A stretch of DNA of 64,000 nucleotides from Hyphomicrobiales bacterium (GTDB taxonomy: Bacteria > Pseudomonadota > Alphaproteobacteria > Rhizobiales > Beijerinckiaceae), in the NCBI GenBank assembly GCA_027489535.1, contig JAIXZO010000021.1:62001-126000 (forward strand), in the 5' to 3' direction. Made by a program: the position numbers and the translations under genes. The stretch's first letter is position 1; each line of letters starts with the position of its first letter. Below, in pieces: positions 18,081 through 28,453 of this stretch. The notes under the pieces are model-generated. The model worked only from the letters and a program-made list of their open reading frames with translations, was not told the DNA's origin and ran no database searches.

Positions 18081-21000
18081 ACGCTCATGACCCGCTGAGC
18101 CTGGCCACGCAGCTGCAGCATCGCGCGTCCGACCCGAAGGTGTCGGCTTGGGTGTCGGCCAATGCGGGCTCGGGCAAGACGCATGTGCTCGTGCAGCGCG
18201 TCATTCGGCTGCTGCTGGACGGCGTGCCGCCGTCGCGCATTCTCGCGCTCACCTACACGAAGGCCGCCGCGGCCAACATGGCGAACCGGGTGTTCGACAC
18301 GCTCGGCAGCTGGGTGACGCTCGACGACGCCGCGCTGGGCGAGAAGCTCTACGATGTCGACCACACGCGGCCGTCGACCGAGCGGCTGCGGCTCGCGCGG
18401 CGGCTGTTCGCGCGCGCGGTCGAGACGCCGGGCGGACTGAAGATTCAGACCATCCACGCCTTTTGCGAGAGGCTGCTGCAGCTGTTTCCGTTCGAGGCCA
18501 ACGTGGCCGCGCGGTTCGAGGTGCTGGACGACGCGACGAAGGCGGTGCTGGAATTCGACGCCCGCAACGGCCTGCTGACCGATGCGGCGCAGGGCCGCGA
18601 CCCGGAGCTGCGCGAGGCGCTGGACCTCGTGACCGGCCTTTGCGGGGAGGATGCGCTCGACAAGCTGCTGCACGAGGCCATGCGCTTGAAGCCGCTGCTG
18701 CGACGCATCGGAGGCGACCGCGAGACGTTGGACGATCTCACGGCTCGACTCGCGGAGGGCCTCGGACTGGCGCCCGGCGAGACCACGGCGACGGTCGATG
18801 CCGAACTCGAACGGGGCGCGTTCACGCCGAACGAATATCAAGCGGCGGTCGCGACGCTGGTGAGCGTCGGGGGAACCAACAACGAGAAGCGTGCGCAAAG
18901 TTTGAAAAGCGCGCTTGTCGCAATCGGCACGCCCGCTTGGCGCGACGCGTATGAAAGCGTTTTCCTGACGGAAAAGGGCAAGGCCTTCGCCGACAGCGGC
19001 TTCTTCACGGGCAAGGCCAAGACGTCGGCCTTCGCCCCGCGCGCCTTCGCGGAGCGTGAGCGCGTCGCGGGTCTCCATCAGCGCCGCCGCGCGGCCGCCG
19101 CGGTGGAGCGGACCCGGGCGTTGCTGATCGTCGCGGACTCCGCGCTGGGACGGTACGAAACGGCGAAAGCGGCGCGCGGCGCTTTGGATTTCGACGATCT
19201 GATCGAGCGGACGAATGCACTGCTGTCGCGGTCGGACGCGGCATGGGTGCTGTTCAAGCTCGACAAGGGCATCGACCATCTGCTCGTCGACGAGGCGCAG
19301 GACACGAGCCCCGAACAGTGGGAGATCCTGCGCGCGCTCACCTCCGAATTCTTCGCCGGTGCCGGCGCACGCGCGGGCCGACGCACGGTGTTCGCGGTGG
19401 GCGATCCCAAACAGTCGATCTACAGCTTCCAAGGTGCGGAGCCAGGCGCTTTCGCCGAAAGCCGTCGCCATTTCGAAAAGCTGGCCAACGATGCCGTGGA
19501 AGCCGGAAGCGAGGGCTTCGTACCCGTCTCGCTGAACATGTCCTTTCGCTCCGCGCCCTTGGTGCTGAGCGCCGTCGACGACGTGTTCGCCTCTCCCGAG
19601 GCGCATCGCGGACTGTCCGACGATCTCGACAAGCCGGTTCATACGCCGAGGGACGCGAAGCTGCCGGGCTTGGTCGAACTGCGCCCCGTCGTCACCAAGG
19701 AGGAGGAAGAGGAGCCGCGCGAATGGACGCTGGCGCCGGATGCGCTGACGCGATCCTCTCCGGCCGTCCGCGTCGCGTCCGACATCGCGGGCCTCATCGC
19801 CGGATGGCTGCGCCCCGACTCGCCCGAGCGCATTCTCGACGTCGATCCCGCCGACCGAAAGACGAAGGTGCTGCGCCCCATCCGCGCCGGCGACGTGACG
19901 ATCCTCGTGCGCAGCCGCAACGCCTTTTTCGAGGCGGTGATCCGGCAGTTGAAGGAAAAGCGCGTGCCCGTCGCGGGCGCGGACAAGCTGGCGCTCACCG
20001 CGCACATCGCCGTAATGGACCTGATGGCGCTCGGACGCGCGGCCTTGTTGCCGGAAGACGATCTGAGCCTTGCGGAGCTGCTGAAATCGCCGCTGTTCGG
20101 CATGGACGACGACGACCTGATGCGTCTCGCACCCGCCCGCACCCGCAGTCTGCACGCGGCGCTGGCGGCTAGCCCGGCCGATGCCGAAGCCTTCGCACGG
20201 TTCGAACGGTGGCGCGCGGCGGCGCGCGCAACGGGGCCGTTCGCCTTTTATTCGGCCGTGCTCGGCGCGGATGAAGGCCGCGCGACGCTTTTGGCGCGGC
20301 TCGGCCCGGAGGCCGGCGACGCGGTGGACGAGTTCCTCAAGCTCGCGCTGGACCACGAGCATCAGGGCCCGCCTTCCCTGCAGCGCTTCCTCTCCGAACT
20401 GTCGGCCGCCGACATCAAGGTGAAGCGCGACATGGAAGCGGGGCGCGACGAAGTCCGGGTCATGACGGTGCACGGGGCCAAGGGCTTGGAAGCCCCGATC
20501 GTGCTGCTGCCCGACACCTGCGGAACGCCCGACAAGGGCCGCGCCGGCGCGATCCAGACCATCCCGGCCGCGCCGGGCGCGGATTTCGCGACGCTGCCCG
20601 TCTGGTCGATCTCGGAGGCGGTGGACGCCGAGATGGTCGACGGAGCGAAGCGCGCCGAAGTCGAGCGGCAGATGGAGGAGCACCGGCGGCTGCTTTACGT
20701 CGCCCTCACCCGCGCCAAGGAGCGGCTTTACGTGTTCGGCCATGTCGGCGTGAACAAGCCGTCGAAGGGCTGCTGGTACGAATTGATCGAAGCCGGGCTC
20801 GACGGCACGCTCGAACCCGTGACGGACGGCAGCGCGCCCGACGGCACGAAACGCCGCGTGGTCCCGGCCGAGGGCGTGCCGGACGCGAAGATCGTCTCCC
20901 GCGCGGCCGCGACGTCGGACGTCGCGCCCGATTGGCTGCGTCGACCGGCGGCGGCCGAGCCGCCCGCCGCGCCGCCTCTGAGCCCTTCGACGGCCCTTGC

Positions 21001-21574
21001 GGCTGCCGACGGCGCGGAGCGGCCCTTCGACGGGCCCTTCGCGCGCAAGGCCCGCCTCGTCGGAACCTTGGTGCATACGCTTCTGGAGCTTTTGCCGGGT
21101 TGCCCCGCTAACCGGCGCGCGGACGCGGCGGGCAAGCTCGTGGCGGCGCGCGGGCGCTCGCTTGCGGAGAGCGAGCGCGAACGCATCGTCGCGGACGTGC
21201 TCGGCATCGTCGCCGACCCCGAACTGGCGCCGCTGTTCGGCCCGAAGAGCCGGGCGGAAGTGACGATCGCGGGACGGCTGCCCGTGGGCCCGGGCGGAGC
21301 GCAGGCCGCCGTCGCGGGCCGCATCGACCGGCTCGCGGAAACCGAGGACTCGGTCTTCATCGCCGACTACAAGACCTCCGCCATAGGGCCGGATTCCGCC
21401 GACGACGTGCGCACCGAGCATTTGGCGCAGCTGGCGGTGTACCGGGCCCTCGTCGCGCCGCTCTATCCGACCAAGACCGTGCGATGCGTGCTGATTTACA
21501 CCGCGCGACGCATCTGCATCGAAATTCCGCCCGAACGTCTCGATGAGGCGTGGACGGAGGTCCGACCCGCGTAA
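18077..21574 (+). CDS. addA: Double-strand break repair helicase AddA
   Basis: About 1165 residues, a UvrD/PcrA-type helicase with a C-terminal nuclease. Walker A ANAGSGKTHVLVQR lies near residues 28-41; further helicase motifs are LALTYTKAAAANM, LLVDEAQDTSPEQWEIL (Walker B), FAVGDPKQSIYSFQGA, VMTVHGAKGLEAPIV and RRLLYVALTRAKERL. The nuclease core is DYKTSA near the C-terminus. It partners AddB in double-strand break repair. The ATG at 18077 overlaps the addB stop; a longer frame from 18044 is unlikely. It is followed by trxA after 89 bp. Confidence 0.96.
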   Translation: MNAHDPLSLATQLQHRASDPKVSAWVSANAGSGKTHVLVQRVIRLLLDGVPPSRILALTYTKAAAANMANRVFDTLGSWVTLDDAALGEKLYDVDHTRPSTERLRLARRLFARAVETPGGLKIQTIHAFCERLLQLFPFEANVAARFEVLDDATKAVLEFDARNGLLTDAAQGRDPELREALDLVTGLCGEDALDKLLHEAMRLKPLLRRIGGDRETLDDLTARLAEGLGLAPGETTATVDAELERGAFTPNEYQAAVATLVSVGGTNNEKRAQSLKSALVAIGTPAWRDAYESVFLTEKGKAFADSGFFTGKAKTSAFAPRAFAERERVAGLHQRRRAAAAVERTRALLIVADSALGRYETAKAARGALDFDDLIERTNALLSRSDAAWVLFKLDKGIDHLLVDEAQDTSPEQWEILRALTSEFFAGAGARAGRRTVFAVGDPKQSIYSFQGAEPGAFAESRRHFEKLANDAVEAGSEGFVPVSLNMSFRSAPLVLSAVDDVFASPEAHRGLSDDLDKPVHTPRDAKLPGLVELRPVVTKEEEEEPREWTLAPDALTRSSPAVRVASDIAGLIAGWLRPDSPERILDVDPADRKTKVLRPIRAGDVTILVRSRNAFFEAVIRQLKEKRVPVAGADKLALTAHIAVMDLMALGRAALLPEDDLSLAELLKSPLFGMDDDDLMRLAPARTRSLHAALAASPADAEAFARFERWRAAARATGPFAFYSAVLGADEGRATLLARLGPEAGDAVDEFLKLALDHEHQGPPSLQRFLSELSAADIKVKRDMEAGRDEVRVMTVHGAKGLEAPIVLLPDTCGTPDKGRAGAIQTIPAAPGADFATLPVWSISEAVDAEMVDGAKRAEVERQMEEHRRLLYVALTRAKERLYVFGHVGVNKPSKGCWYELIEAGLDGTLEPVTDGSAPDGTKRRVVPAEGVPDAKIVSRAAATSDVAPDWLRRPAAAEPPAAPPLSPSTALAAADGAERPFDGPFARKARLVGTLVHTLLELLPGCPANRRADAAGKLVAARGRSLAESERERIVADVLGIVADPELAPLFGPKSRAEVTIAGRLPVGPGGAQAAVAGRIDRLAETEDSVFIADYKTSAIGPDSADDVRTEHLAQLAVYRALVAPLYPTKTVRCVLIYTARRICIEIPPERLDEAWTEVRPA

Positions 21575-21663
21575 TGCGCATCGCGGCCTTCCTTGACGCT
21601 GAGGGGGCGCGTTCATAGCTTCCACCCACAGCGGATTCGCCGCGCCACAACGAGGATACCGCC

Positions 21664-21981
21664 ATGACCGGCAAGACGACCGACGCCAGCTTCGACCAGG
21701 ACGTATTGAACGCGTCCGAACCGGTGGTCGTGGACTTCTGGGCCGAGTGGTGCGGCCCCTGCCGCATGATCGCGCCCGCCTTGGACGAGATTTCCAAGGA
21801 AATGGGCGACAAGGTGAAGATCGTGAAGCTGAACGTGGACGAGAACCCCGCCACGGCGGCGAAGTTCGGCATCCGCTCGATCCCGACCCTGATGATCTTC
21901 AAGGACGGCAAGCTCGCCTCGCAGAAGGTCGGCGCGGCGTCCAAGGGCGATCTCTCGCGCTGGATCAGCGGCGCGGTCTGA
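21664..21981 (+). CDS. trxA: Thioredoxin
   Basis: 105 residues, full length for a bacterial thioredoxin 1. The redox-active WCGPC motif has Cys30 and Cys33, preceded by VVVDFWAEW and followed by the cis-Pro segment [10 protein letters not shown]. It is the general cytoplasmic disulfide reductant for ribonucleotide reductase, methionine sulfoxide reductase and others. The gene lies downstream of addA and ends in its own terminator. Confidence 0.97.
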   Translation: MTGKTTDASFDQDVLNASEPVVVDFWAEWCGPCRMIAPALDEISKEMGDKVKIVKLNVDENPATAAKFGIRSIPTLMIFKDGKLASQKVGAASKGDLSRWISGAV

Positions 21982-22002
21982 TCGTCCATCCTTCGATATG
22001 CG

Positions 22003-22032
22003 AAAGGCCCCGATCGTTTCGGGGCCTTTTTT
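22003..22032 (+). terminator. Intrinsic terminator after trxA
   Basis: AAAGGCCCCGA (22003-22013) pairs with TCGGGGCCTTT (22019-22029) around a 5-base loop, with a T-run to 22032. It separates trxA from the convergent folC gene and may act in both directions. Confidence 0.9.
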
Positions 22033-22056
22033 CGTTGCGGTCCGAAGGGGCGGCGA

Positions 22057-23379
22057 TCAGGTCGGGGGCGTGCCGTTTGCGGCCAGCACTTCGCCGGCGA
22101 GATAAAGCGACCCGGTGATCAGCACGCGCGGCGGCACGGGCCAGCTCCGCGCGGCGACGGCGGCCAGCGCGGCTTCGACGCTCGGCTCGGTATGCGCCGG
22201 GATGCCCGATGCGACCGCCAAGGCCGCCACGTCGGAGGCGGAGCGGGTGGCCTGTTGGCCCGGGATTGCGACCGCGGCGACTTCCTGCGCCAAGCCGGCG
22301 AACGGCGCGAGGAAGCCCGTGGAATCCTTGGTGCCGAGCATGCCGACGATCATCAGCAGCGGACGCGGGCGCGCCTCTTCGAACTCGGCCATGGCCGCGG
22401 CCAAAGCCTTGCCGCCGTCGGGATTGTGACCGCCGTCGAGCCAGAGCTCGCTGCCCTCCGGGAGCATTTCGGAGAGCCGGCCCTTGGCGAGACGTTGCAG
22501 CCGCGCCGGCCAGTCGGCGGTGCGCAGGCCCGTCTCATAGGCCTTGTGATCGAGGCGTCCGAAGCCCGCCCGGCGCAGCGCCGCGATGGCCGTGCCCGCG
22601 TTCATATGCTGGTGGCGGCCGATCAGCTTGGGCAAAGGCAGATCGAGCAGTCCGTCTTCGTCCTGATAGACGAGGCGTCCTTGCTCCTCGTGAACGTGAA
22701 AGTCCTGCCCGCCCGCGAAGATCGGTGCACCGACCCGAGCCGCTTCGCGCTCGAGGGAGCGTTCCGCGTCGGGATGCTCCTGCAGCGCGATGACGGCGGG
22801 CACGCCGCGTTTGAAGATGCCGGCCTTTTCCGCCGCGATCTTGCCGACGGTGTCGCCCAGATATTCCGAATGATCCATCGACACCGGCGTGACGACGGTC
22901 ACGAGGGGCTTGTCGACGACGTTGGTGGCGTCGTAGCGGCCGCCGAGGCCGACTTCGAGCAGGAGGACATGCGCGGGATGCTCGGAGAAGAGCAGCAGCC
23001 CGGCCGCGGTCGTCATCTCGAACATCGTGATGGGGGCGCCGGCATTCACCGCTTCGCAGCGGCGGAACGCATCGACCAGCGCCTGCTCGGCCACCGGCCG
23101 TCCGCCGCCCGGCACGCCCAGACGGATGCGCTCATGAAAACGCACGAGATGCGGCGAAGTGTAGACGTGCACCGCCAAGCCGGCGGCTTCGAGCACCGCG
23201 CGCATGAAGGCGATGGTGGAGCCCTTGCCGTTCGTCCCCGCGACGTGAATCACCGGCGGAAGCCGATGATGCGGGCTGCCCAGCGCGTCCAGAAGCCGCT
23301 CGATCCGCCCGAGGGACAGATCGATCAGCTTCGGATGCAGCGCGAGGAAGCGCGCGAGGATGGCGTCCGAGGACTCCAC
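22057..23379 (-). CDS. folC: Folylpolyglutamate synthase / dihydrofolate synthase
   Basis: 440 residues of the Mur-ligase-like FolC family. HVAGTNGKGSTIAFMRA is the P-loop region near residues 46-62, and VGLGGRYDATN and WLDGGHNPDGGKAL are conserved family segments. The enzyme adds glutamate to dihydropteroate and to folates in the cytoplasm. The start is a GTG at 23379; no ATG lies in the conserved N-terminus. In many Rhizobiales folC follows accD on the same strand; here it lies beside trxA on the opposite strand, behind ridA, suggesting a local rearrangement. Confidence 0.95.
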   Translation of the reverse strand: MESSDAILARFLALHPKLIDLSLGRIERLLDALGSPHHRLPPVIHVAGTNGKGSTIAFMRAVLEAAGLAVHVYTSPHLVRFHERIRLGVPGGGRPVAEQALVDAFRRCEAVNAGAPITMFEMTTAAGLLLFSEHPAHVLLLEVGLGGRYDATNVVDKPLVTVVTPVSMDHSEYLGDTVGKIAAEKAGIFKRGVPAVIALQEHPDAERSLEREAARVGAPIFAGGQDFHVHEEQGRLVYQDEDGLLDLPLPKLIGRHQHMNAGTAIAALRRAGFGRLDHKAYETGLRTADWPARLQRLAKGRLSEMLPEGSELWLDGGHNPDGGKALAAAMAEFEEARPRPLLMIVGMLGTKDSTGFLAPFAGLAQEVAAVAIPGQQATRSASDVAALAVASGIPAHTEPSVEAALAAVAARSWPVPPRVLITGSLYLAGEVLAANGTPPT

Positions 23380-23388
23380 CGACGGGTC

Positions 23389-23745
23389 TCAGCGCGCCGC
23401 GATGACGGCGATTTCGACCTTGTATTCGGGCGTGGCCAGCTTGGCTTCGACCGTGGCGCGGGCCGGGGTGCAGCCCGGAGCGACCCAGCCGTCCCACACT
23501 GCGTTCATTTCGCCGAAGGTGGACATGTCGGTGAGCCAGATCGAAGCCGAGAGCAGCTTCGTCTTGTCGGTGCCGGCCTGCGCGAGCAGCGAGTCGATGA
23601 TGCCGAGAATGTCGCGGGTCTGATCGGTGACGCTCGCGCCCTTGGCGGCGACGGCCACCTGGCCGGCCAGATACACGGTGTCGCCGTGCACGACCGCGGC
23701 GCTCATGCGCGGGCCCGTTCCGATCCGAGTGATGCTCATCGTCAT
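23389..23745 (-). CDS. RidA/YjgF family protein
   Basis: 118 residues with the RidA fold: VVHGDTVYLAGQVA, ILGIIDSLLAQAGTDKTKLL and the C-terminal TPEYKVEIAVIAAR. RidA proteins hydrolyse reactive enamine/imine intermediates made by PLP enzymes such as threonine dehydratase; related subfamilies have other roles, and this member has the short N-terminus of the Rid4-7-like groups, so I do not assign ridA itself. GGGGAG lies just before the ATG. It precedes folC by 9 bp, so the two are probably co-transcribed. Confidence 0.88.
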   Translation of the reverse strand: MTMSITRIGTGPRMSAAVVHGDTVYLAGQVAVAAKGASVTDQTRDILGIIDSLLAQAGTDKTKLLSASIWLTDMSTFGEMNAVWDGWVAPGCTPARATVEAKLATPEYKVEIAVIAAR

Positions 23746-23894
23746 GATCTCCCCTGTGCGCTCCGCTCCGGAGCCCGGACGGGTTAGCCCGACCTTCGAC
23801 GGAGCGCAACTCGACGGGCGCGCCGCAGTTGCTCTCGGGCCCCGCCGGGGCTAGGAACGAGGACCCGCCCGAATTGGGCAGCGAGGCCGCGGGC

Positions 23895-24860
23895 ATGAGC
23901 GAGAGCGACTACTTCGTCGAACGCCGAAAACTGAAGCGCAGCCGGGGGATTTGGCGCGCGATGGCGTTCATCGCCCTCGCCGGCACCGTCGTGGCGGGCG
24001 GCTTTGCGCTCGGCGGCGCGCCGGCCTTGCGGGACGGCCGCGCCCATGTGGCCCGCATCGAAATTTCCGGCACGATCACCGGCGACAAGAAGACGCTCGA
24101 CCTCATCAAGCGTGCCGAACGCGACAATGCGAAGGCGCTGCTGCTGGTAGTGAACAGCCCGGGCGGCACCGTTTCGGGATCGGAGGCGATCTACGACGCC
24201 GTGCGCAGCGTGGCGGCCAAGAAGCCGACGGTGGCGGTGGTCGACGGCACGGCGGCGTCGGGCGGCTACATCGCGGCCATCGCCACGGACCGGATCGTGG
24301 CGCGGGAGACGGCCATCGTCGGCTCCATCGGAGTGCTGTTTCAGTATCCCAACGTCGTCAAGCTGCTCGACACTCTCGGGATCCGCATGGAAGGCGTGAA
24401 ATCGAGCCCGCTCAAGGCGGCGCCGAACCCCTTCGAGCCGATGACGCCGGAGTCCAAGGCGGCGCTGGAAGCGGTGATCGGGGACACGTTCGACTGGTTC
24501 AAGCGGCTGGTGCGCGAGCGCCGCGGCTATGACGACGCCGGTCTGGCGCGCGTGGCCGACGGGCGGGTATTCTCGGGCCGCCAAGGCTTGGAGCTGCGCC
24601 TCGTCGATGCGGTGGGCGACGAACGCGCGGCCTTGGAGTGGCTGCGGGCGGACAAGAAGATCGACAGGGATCTGCCGGTGAATACCTACAAGCGCGACGA
24701 CACGGCCGAGCGCCTCGGTCTGGCGGAGGCGCTGGCCTTCGCGGCGGACCTTTCGGGGTTCACGCGCGCAGGGGACGCATTCCGCCGCGCGGGGTCCTCG
24801 GACCGTGAGCCCGTCCTTGACGGTCTCTTGGCCCTCTGGCACCCTGCCGCTCATAACTAA
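23895..24860 (+). CDS. sppA: Signal peptide peptidase SppA, short (36K) type
   Basis: About 321 residues. One N-terminal transmembrane helix (about 22-40) anchors the protein with the protease domain outside the cytoplasm. The Ser-Lys dyad is visible: nucleophile Ser122 in [12 protein letters not shown] and general base Lys174 in [11 protein letters not shown]. It degrades signal peptides left after secretion. The frame is open upstream from 23829, but ATG 23895 fits the family start ([11 protein letters not shown]). The ihfB gene follows after 29 bp in the same direction, a pairing usual in this order. Confidence 0.95.
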   Translation: MSESDYFVERRKLKRSRGIWRAMAFIALAGTVVAGGFALGGAPALRDGRAHVARIEISGTITGDKKTLDLIKRAERDNAKALLLVVNSPGGTVSGSEAIYDAVRSVAAKKPTVAVVDGTAASGGYIAAIATDRIVARETAIVGSIGVLFQYPNVVKLLDTLGIRMEGVKSSPLKAAPNPFEPMTPESKAALEAVIGDTFDWFKRLVRERRGYDDAGLARVADGRVFSGRQGLELRLVDAVGDERAALEWLRADKKIDRDLPVNTYKRDDTAERLGLAEALAFAADLSGFTRAGDAFRRAGSSDREPVLDGLLALWHPAAHN

Positions 24861-24889
24861 CGGAAAATCAGAACCTTAGTGAACCTCGT

Positions 24890-25171
24890 ATGATCAAGTC
24901 CGAGCTCGTCCAGAAGATCGCGGATCACTATCCCGAGCTGTATCAGCGCGACGCGGAAAACGTCGTCAACGCCATCCTCGACGAGATCGCGGACGCTTTG
25001 GCACGCGGGGACCGGGTCGAAATCCGCGGCTTCGGCGCCTTCTCAGTGAAGAAGCGCGACGCGCGCGTGGGCCGCAACCCGCGCACGGGCGAGCATGTGC
25101 CGGTGGACGAGAAGGCCGTTCCCGTGTTCCGGGCCGGCAAGGAAATGCGGGAACGCATCAACCGCGCCTGA
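24890..25171 (+). CDS. ihfB: Integration host factor subunit beta
   Basis: 93 residues of the HU/IHF family: [15 protein letters not shown] at the start and the DNA-binding arm [20 protein letters not shown]. The GRNPxTG element and the length fit IHF-beta. With IHF-alpha it sharply bends DNA and is needed by sigma-54 promoters, relevant as rpoN is also in this window. It lies in the conserved sppA-ihfB-lapA order. Confidence 0.95.
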   Translation: MIKSELVQKIADHYPELYQRDAENVVNAILDEIADALARGDRVEIRGFGAFSVKKRDARVGRNPRTGEHVPVDEKAVPVFRAGKEMRERINRA

Positions 25172-25200
25172 CGTTCGGATCGATTTCAGACGAGGATCGA

Positions 25201-25536
25201 ATGAAGCGCTTCTTCAAGGCCTTGGTCTTCATCCCCGTCGCCTTGATCATCATCGTGTTCGCCGTCGCGAACCGTGCGCCCGTGACGCTGTCGCTCGACC
25301 CGTTCGGCGGCGTGCCGCCCGTGCTGTCCGTCGAGGTGCCGCTGTTCCTGCTGCTGTTCGCGGCCGCGATCCTCGGGGCCGTCGCGGGCGGGGTCGGGGC
25401 GTGGTTCGGCCAATCGCAGCGTCGTCGGGCGGCGCGCGAGGCGGAGCGCGAATTGTCGGCCAAGCGCGCCGAGGTGGAGCGGCTGCGGGCCCGCAGCGAA
25501 GCGCCGGATGCCGCGCTGCCCTCTCTGATCCGCTGA
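25201..25536 (+). CDS. LapA-domain membrane protein (DUF1049)
   Basis: 111 residues with two hydrophobic helices (about 5-22 and 43-63) separated by ANRAPVTLSLDPFGG, the LapA-domain signature, then an Arg/Glu-rich cytoplasmic coiled-coil tail (about 68-100). In E. coli the related LapA/LapB pair controls LpxC and LPS level; in this order the gene is a small inner-membrane protein of unproven role. It has GAGGATCGA before the ATG and sits between ihfB and the cyclodeaminase homologue. Confidence 0.85.
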   Translation: MKRFFKALVFIPVALIIIVFAVANRAPVTLSLDPFGGVPPVLSVEVPLFLLLFAAAILGAVAGGVGAWFGQSQRRRAAREAERELSAKRAEVERLRARSEAPDAALPSLIR

Positions 25537-25540
25537 AACC

Positions 25541-26485
25541 ATGAAGATCATCGACGCCGCGACCATCGACAGGGTGCTCGACCCTGCGGCGCTGGCCGAC
25601 GCCTTGGCGGCCGCCTTCGTCTCCGACATCGTCGTGCCGGTGCGGCATCACCACGAGATCGAGCGGCCCGGAGCGGCGGCGACCCTGCTGCTGATGCCGG
25701 CTTGGACCGCGCCCGGGGCGAAGCCGTCCTTTCTGGGCACGAAGATCGTGAGCGTGTTCCCGACGAACGCGGCGCGCGACCTGCCGAGCGTCTACGGCAC
25801 CTATATGCTGATGGACGGCGAGACCGGCGCGCCGCTTGCGGCCATGGACGGCACCCGTCTGACGGCCTGGCGCACGGCCGCCGCTTCGGCGCTCGCGGCA
25901 CGCCGGTTGGCGCGCAAGGACGCCGCGCGGATGGTGATGGTGGGAGCGGGGGCGCTCGCGCCGTTCCTCATCCGCGCCCATCTCGCCGCGCGCCCGATCG
26001 AGCGCGTCCAGCTGTGGAACCACCGGTTCGAGCGCGCGCACGAGACGGCGCGGCTGCTGGCGGCGGAAGGCCTGCCCGTCGAGGCCGTCCGCGACCTCGA
26101 AGACGCGGTGCGGGACGCGGACCTCGTGTCCTGCGCGACCCTCAGCCGCGAGCCCCTGATCCGCGGCGCATGGCTCGCGCCCGGCACGCATGTCGACTGC
26201 GTGGGCGCGTTTCGGCCGAACATGCGCGAGACCGACGACGAACTCGTGCGGCGCGCGAGCCTCTTCTGCGACACGCGCGCCGGGGCTTTGACCGAAGCGG
26301 GCGACCTCGCCGCCCCCATCGCCGCGGGCGTGATTTCCGCAAGCGACGTGAAGGCCGATCTCTACGACCTCGCGCGCGGCACGCATCCGGGCCGGACCTC
26401 AAACGACGAGATCACGTTCTTCAAGTCGGTCGGCACCGCCATCGAGGATCTGGCGGCCGCGATGCTCGTACATTCGCGGGTCTGA
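25541..26485 (+). CDS. Ornithine cyclodeaminase / mu-crystallin family protein
   Basis: 314 residues with the OCD fold: substrate part MDGTRLTAWRTAAASALAA (near residues 105-123) and NAD(P)-binding Rossmann segment MVMVGAGALAPFLIRAH (about 130-146). Members deaminate ornithine to proline or act on other amino or imino acids, such as ketimine reduction, and the substrate here cannot be told. It starts 4 bp after lapA and so is probably part of the sppA-ihfB-lapA-trp run; its insertion there is less common. Confidence 0.85.
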   Translation: MKIIDAATIDRVLDPAALADALAAAFVSDIVVPVRHHHEIERPGAAATLLLMPAWTAPGAKPSFLGTKIVSVFPTNAARDLPSVYGTYMLMDGETGAPLAAMDGTRLTAWRTAAASALAARRLARKDAARMVMVGAGALAPFLIRAHLAARPIERVQLWNHRFERAHETARLLAAEGLPVEAVRDLEDAVRDADLVSCATLSREPLIRGAWLAPGTHVDCVGAFRPNMRETDDELVRRASLFCDTRAGALTEAGDLAAPIAAGVISASDVKADLYDLARGTHPGRTSNDEITFFKSVGTAIEDLAAAMLVHSRV

Positions 26486-26574
26486 GCGCGACGACGGTCG
26501 GGCGCGCGACAAGCGGCATCGGGCCGCGGCGGAAAGTCGTGACATCCGGGGCGCGAGGGTGCAGAAAAACCGCC

Positions 26575-27240
26575 ATGTCCACCTTGGTGAAGATCTGCGG
26601 TCTCCGCACGCCTGAAACGCTCGACGCCGCTCTCGACGCGGGCGCGGACATGGTGGGATTCGTGTTCTTTCCCAAGTCGCCGCGCCATGTCTCGACCGCC
26701 GAAGCCGCGATGCTGGGCGCGCGCACCGGCGACCGCGCGCGCAAGGTCGCGCTGACGGTCGACGCGTCGGACGACGAATTGGCGGCGATCGTCGACGCGC
26801 TGCATCCCGACATCCTCCAGCTTCACGGCCATGAAACGCCTGCGCGGACGGCCGCCGTGCGCGCCCGTTTCGGCCTGCCGGTGATGACCGTCGTCGGCGT
26901 CTCCGCGCCCGACGATCTCGCCGGGATCGCCGAGAGGGCGGCGGCGGCGGACCTCGTTCTGTTCGACGCCAAGCCGCCGAAGGACGCCGCCCTGCCCGGC
27001 GGCAACGGCGTGTCCTTCGACTGGAACATCCTTGCGGGCCTTGACCTCGGAAAGCCGTTCATGGTGTCAGGAGGGCTCGATGCCGGAAACGTCGCCGAAG
27101 CTCTCGCCCGAACGGGCGCGGGCGGGGCCGACGTCTCGTCCGGCGTCGAAAGCGCACCGGGCGTCAAAGATCCCCGCCGCATCAAAGCATTCATCGAGGC
27201 GGCCCGCCATGCGGCGCCGGCCCGGGAGGAGACAGCGTGA
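26575..27240 (+). CDS. trpF: Phosphoribosylanthranilate isomerase
   Basis: 221 residues, a TIM barrel. The N-terminal catalytic Cys lies in [18 protein letters not shown], the general acid Asp in ILFDAKP-like [11 protein letters not shown], and [15 protein letters not shown] is the phosphate-binding loop. It catalyses the Amadori rearrangement in tryptophan synthesis. The ATG at 26575 gives the family N-terminus; the open frame upstream overlaps the previous gene. trpB begins inside its stop codon (GTGA). Confidence 0.96.
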   Translation: MSTLVKICGLRTPETLDAALDAGADMVGFVFFPKSPRHVSTAEAAMLGARTGDRARKVALTVDASDDELAAIVDALHPDILQLHGHETPARTAAVRARFGLPVMTVVGVSAPDDLAGIAERAAAADLVLFDAKPPKDAALPGGNGVSFDWNILAGLDLGKPFMVSGGLDAGNVAEALARTGAGGADVSSGVESAPGVKDPRRIKAFIEAARHAAPAREETA

Positions 27241-28451
27241 CCGTCCAGACCCCCAACTCCTTCCGCACCGGCCCCGACGAGACGGGTCATTTCGGCATTT
27301 TCGGCGGGCGCTTCGTCGCCGAAACCCTGATGCCGCTGATCCTCGAACTCGAGCAGGCCTATAAGGACGCGAAGGCCGATCCGGCGTTCCAGCAGGAAAT
27401 GGACGGCTATCTGGCCCATTACGTCGGCCGGCCGAGCCCGCTCTATTTCGCCGAACGGCTCACCGAGCATTGCGGCGGCGCGAAGATCTACCTCAAGCGC
27501 GACGAGCTGAACCACACCGGCGCGCACAAGGTGAACAACGTGCTCGGCCAGATCATGCTGGCGATGCGCATGGGCAAGAAGCGCATCATCGCGGAGACGG
27601 GCGCGGGCCAGCACGGCGTGGCGACGGCGACGCTCTGCGCCCGCTTCGGCCTCGAATGCATCGTCTATATGGGCGCGGTCGACGTCGAACGGCAGAAGCC
27701 GAACGTGTTCCGCATGAAGATGCTCGGCGCGCAGGTGGTGCCCGTGCAGTCCGGCGCGAAGACGCTGAAGGACGCCATGAACGAGGCCCTGCGCGATTGG
27801 GTCTCGAACGTCGAAAACACGTTCTACTGCATCGGCACCGCCGCCGGCCCGCATCCCTATCCCGGCATGGTCCGCGACTTCCAGTCGGTGATCGGCCGCG
27901 AGGCGAAGGAGCAGATGCTCGAGCGCGAAGGTCGGCTGCCGGACTCGCTGATCGCCTGCATCGGCGGCGGCTCGAACGCCATCGGGCTGTTCCATCCGTT
28001 CCTCGACGACCGCGACGTGGAAATCTTCGGCGTGGAAGCGGCCGGCCACGGCATTTCCACGGGCGAGCACGCCGCCTCGCTCACGGGCGGCAAGCCGGGC
28101 GTGCTGCACGGCAACCGCACCTATCTGCTGATGGACGACGACGGCCAGATCGTCGAAGGCCACTCGATCTCCGCCGGTCTCGACTATCCCGGGATCGGGC
28201 CCGAGCATTCCTGGCTCTATGAAACCGGCCGCGTGAAATACATTTCGGCGACCGACAAGGAAGCGCTCGCCGCGTTCCAGCTGCTTTCCAAGCTCGAAGG
28301 CATCATCCCGGCGCTCGAACCCGCGCACGCGGTGGCCAAGGTCCTCGACATCGCCCCGACGAAGCCGAAGGACCACCTGATGATCGTCAATCTGTGCGGT
28401 CGCGGCGACAAGGACATCTTCACCGTGGCGGAACACCTCGGCGGGTTGTGA
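27237..28451 (+). CDS. trpB: Tryptophan synthase beta chain
   Basis: 404 residues. The PLP lysine Lys98 lies in [12 protein letters not shown], the phosphate-binding [10 protein letters not shown] follows in the middle of the protein, and [14 protein letters not shown] is the conserved N-terminal part. It condenses indole with serine in the alpha2-beta2 complex with TrpA. Start is GTG at 27237 with GGAGGAGA before it, overlapping the trpF stop. Unusually, trpA does not follow directly: a higBA pair on the other strand occupies the next 620 bp. Confidence 0.98.
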   Translation: MTVQTPNSFRTGPDETGHFGIFGGRFVAETLMPLILELEQAYKDAKADPAFQQEMDGYLAHYVGRPSPLYFAERLTEHCGGAKIYLKRDELNHTGAHKVNNVLGQIMLAMRMGKKRIIAETGAGQHGVATATLCARFGLECIVYMGAVDVERQKPNVFRMKMLGAQVVPVQSGAKTLKDAMNEALRDWVSNVENTFYCIGTAAGPHPYPGMVRDFQSVIGREAKEQMLEREGRLPDSLIACIGGGSNAIGLFHPFLDDRDVEIFGVEAAGHGISTGEHAASLTGGKPGVLHGNRTYLLMDDDGQIVEGHSISAGLDYPGIGPEHSWLYETGRVKYISATDKEALAAFQLLSKLEGIIPALEPAHAVAKVLDIAPTKPKDHLMIVNLCGRGDKDIFTVAEHLGGL

Positions 28452-28453
28452 GG

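Noticed and set aside
18035-21625. Long minus-strand open frame opposite addA
   Set aside because: Same reason; addA on the plus strand has all helicase motifs in order.
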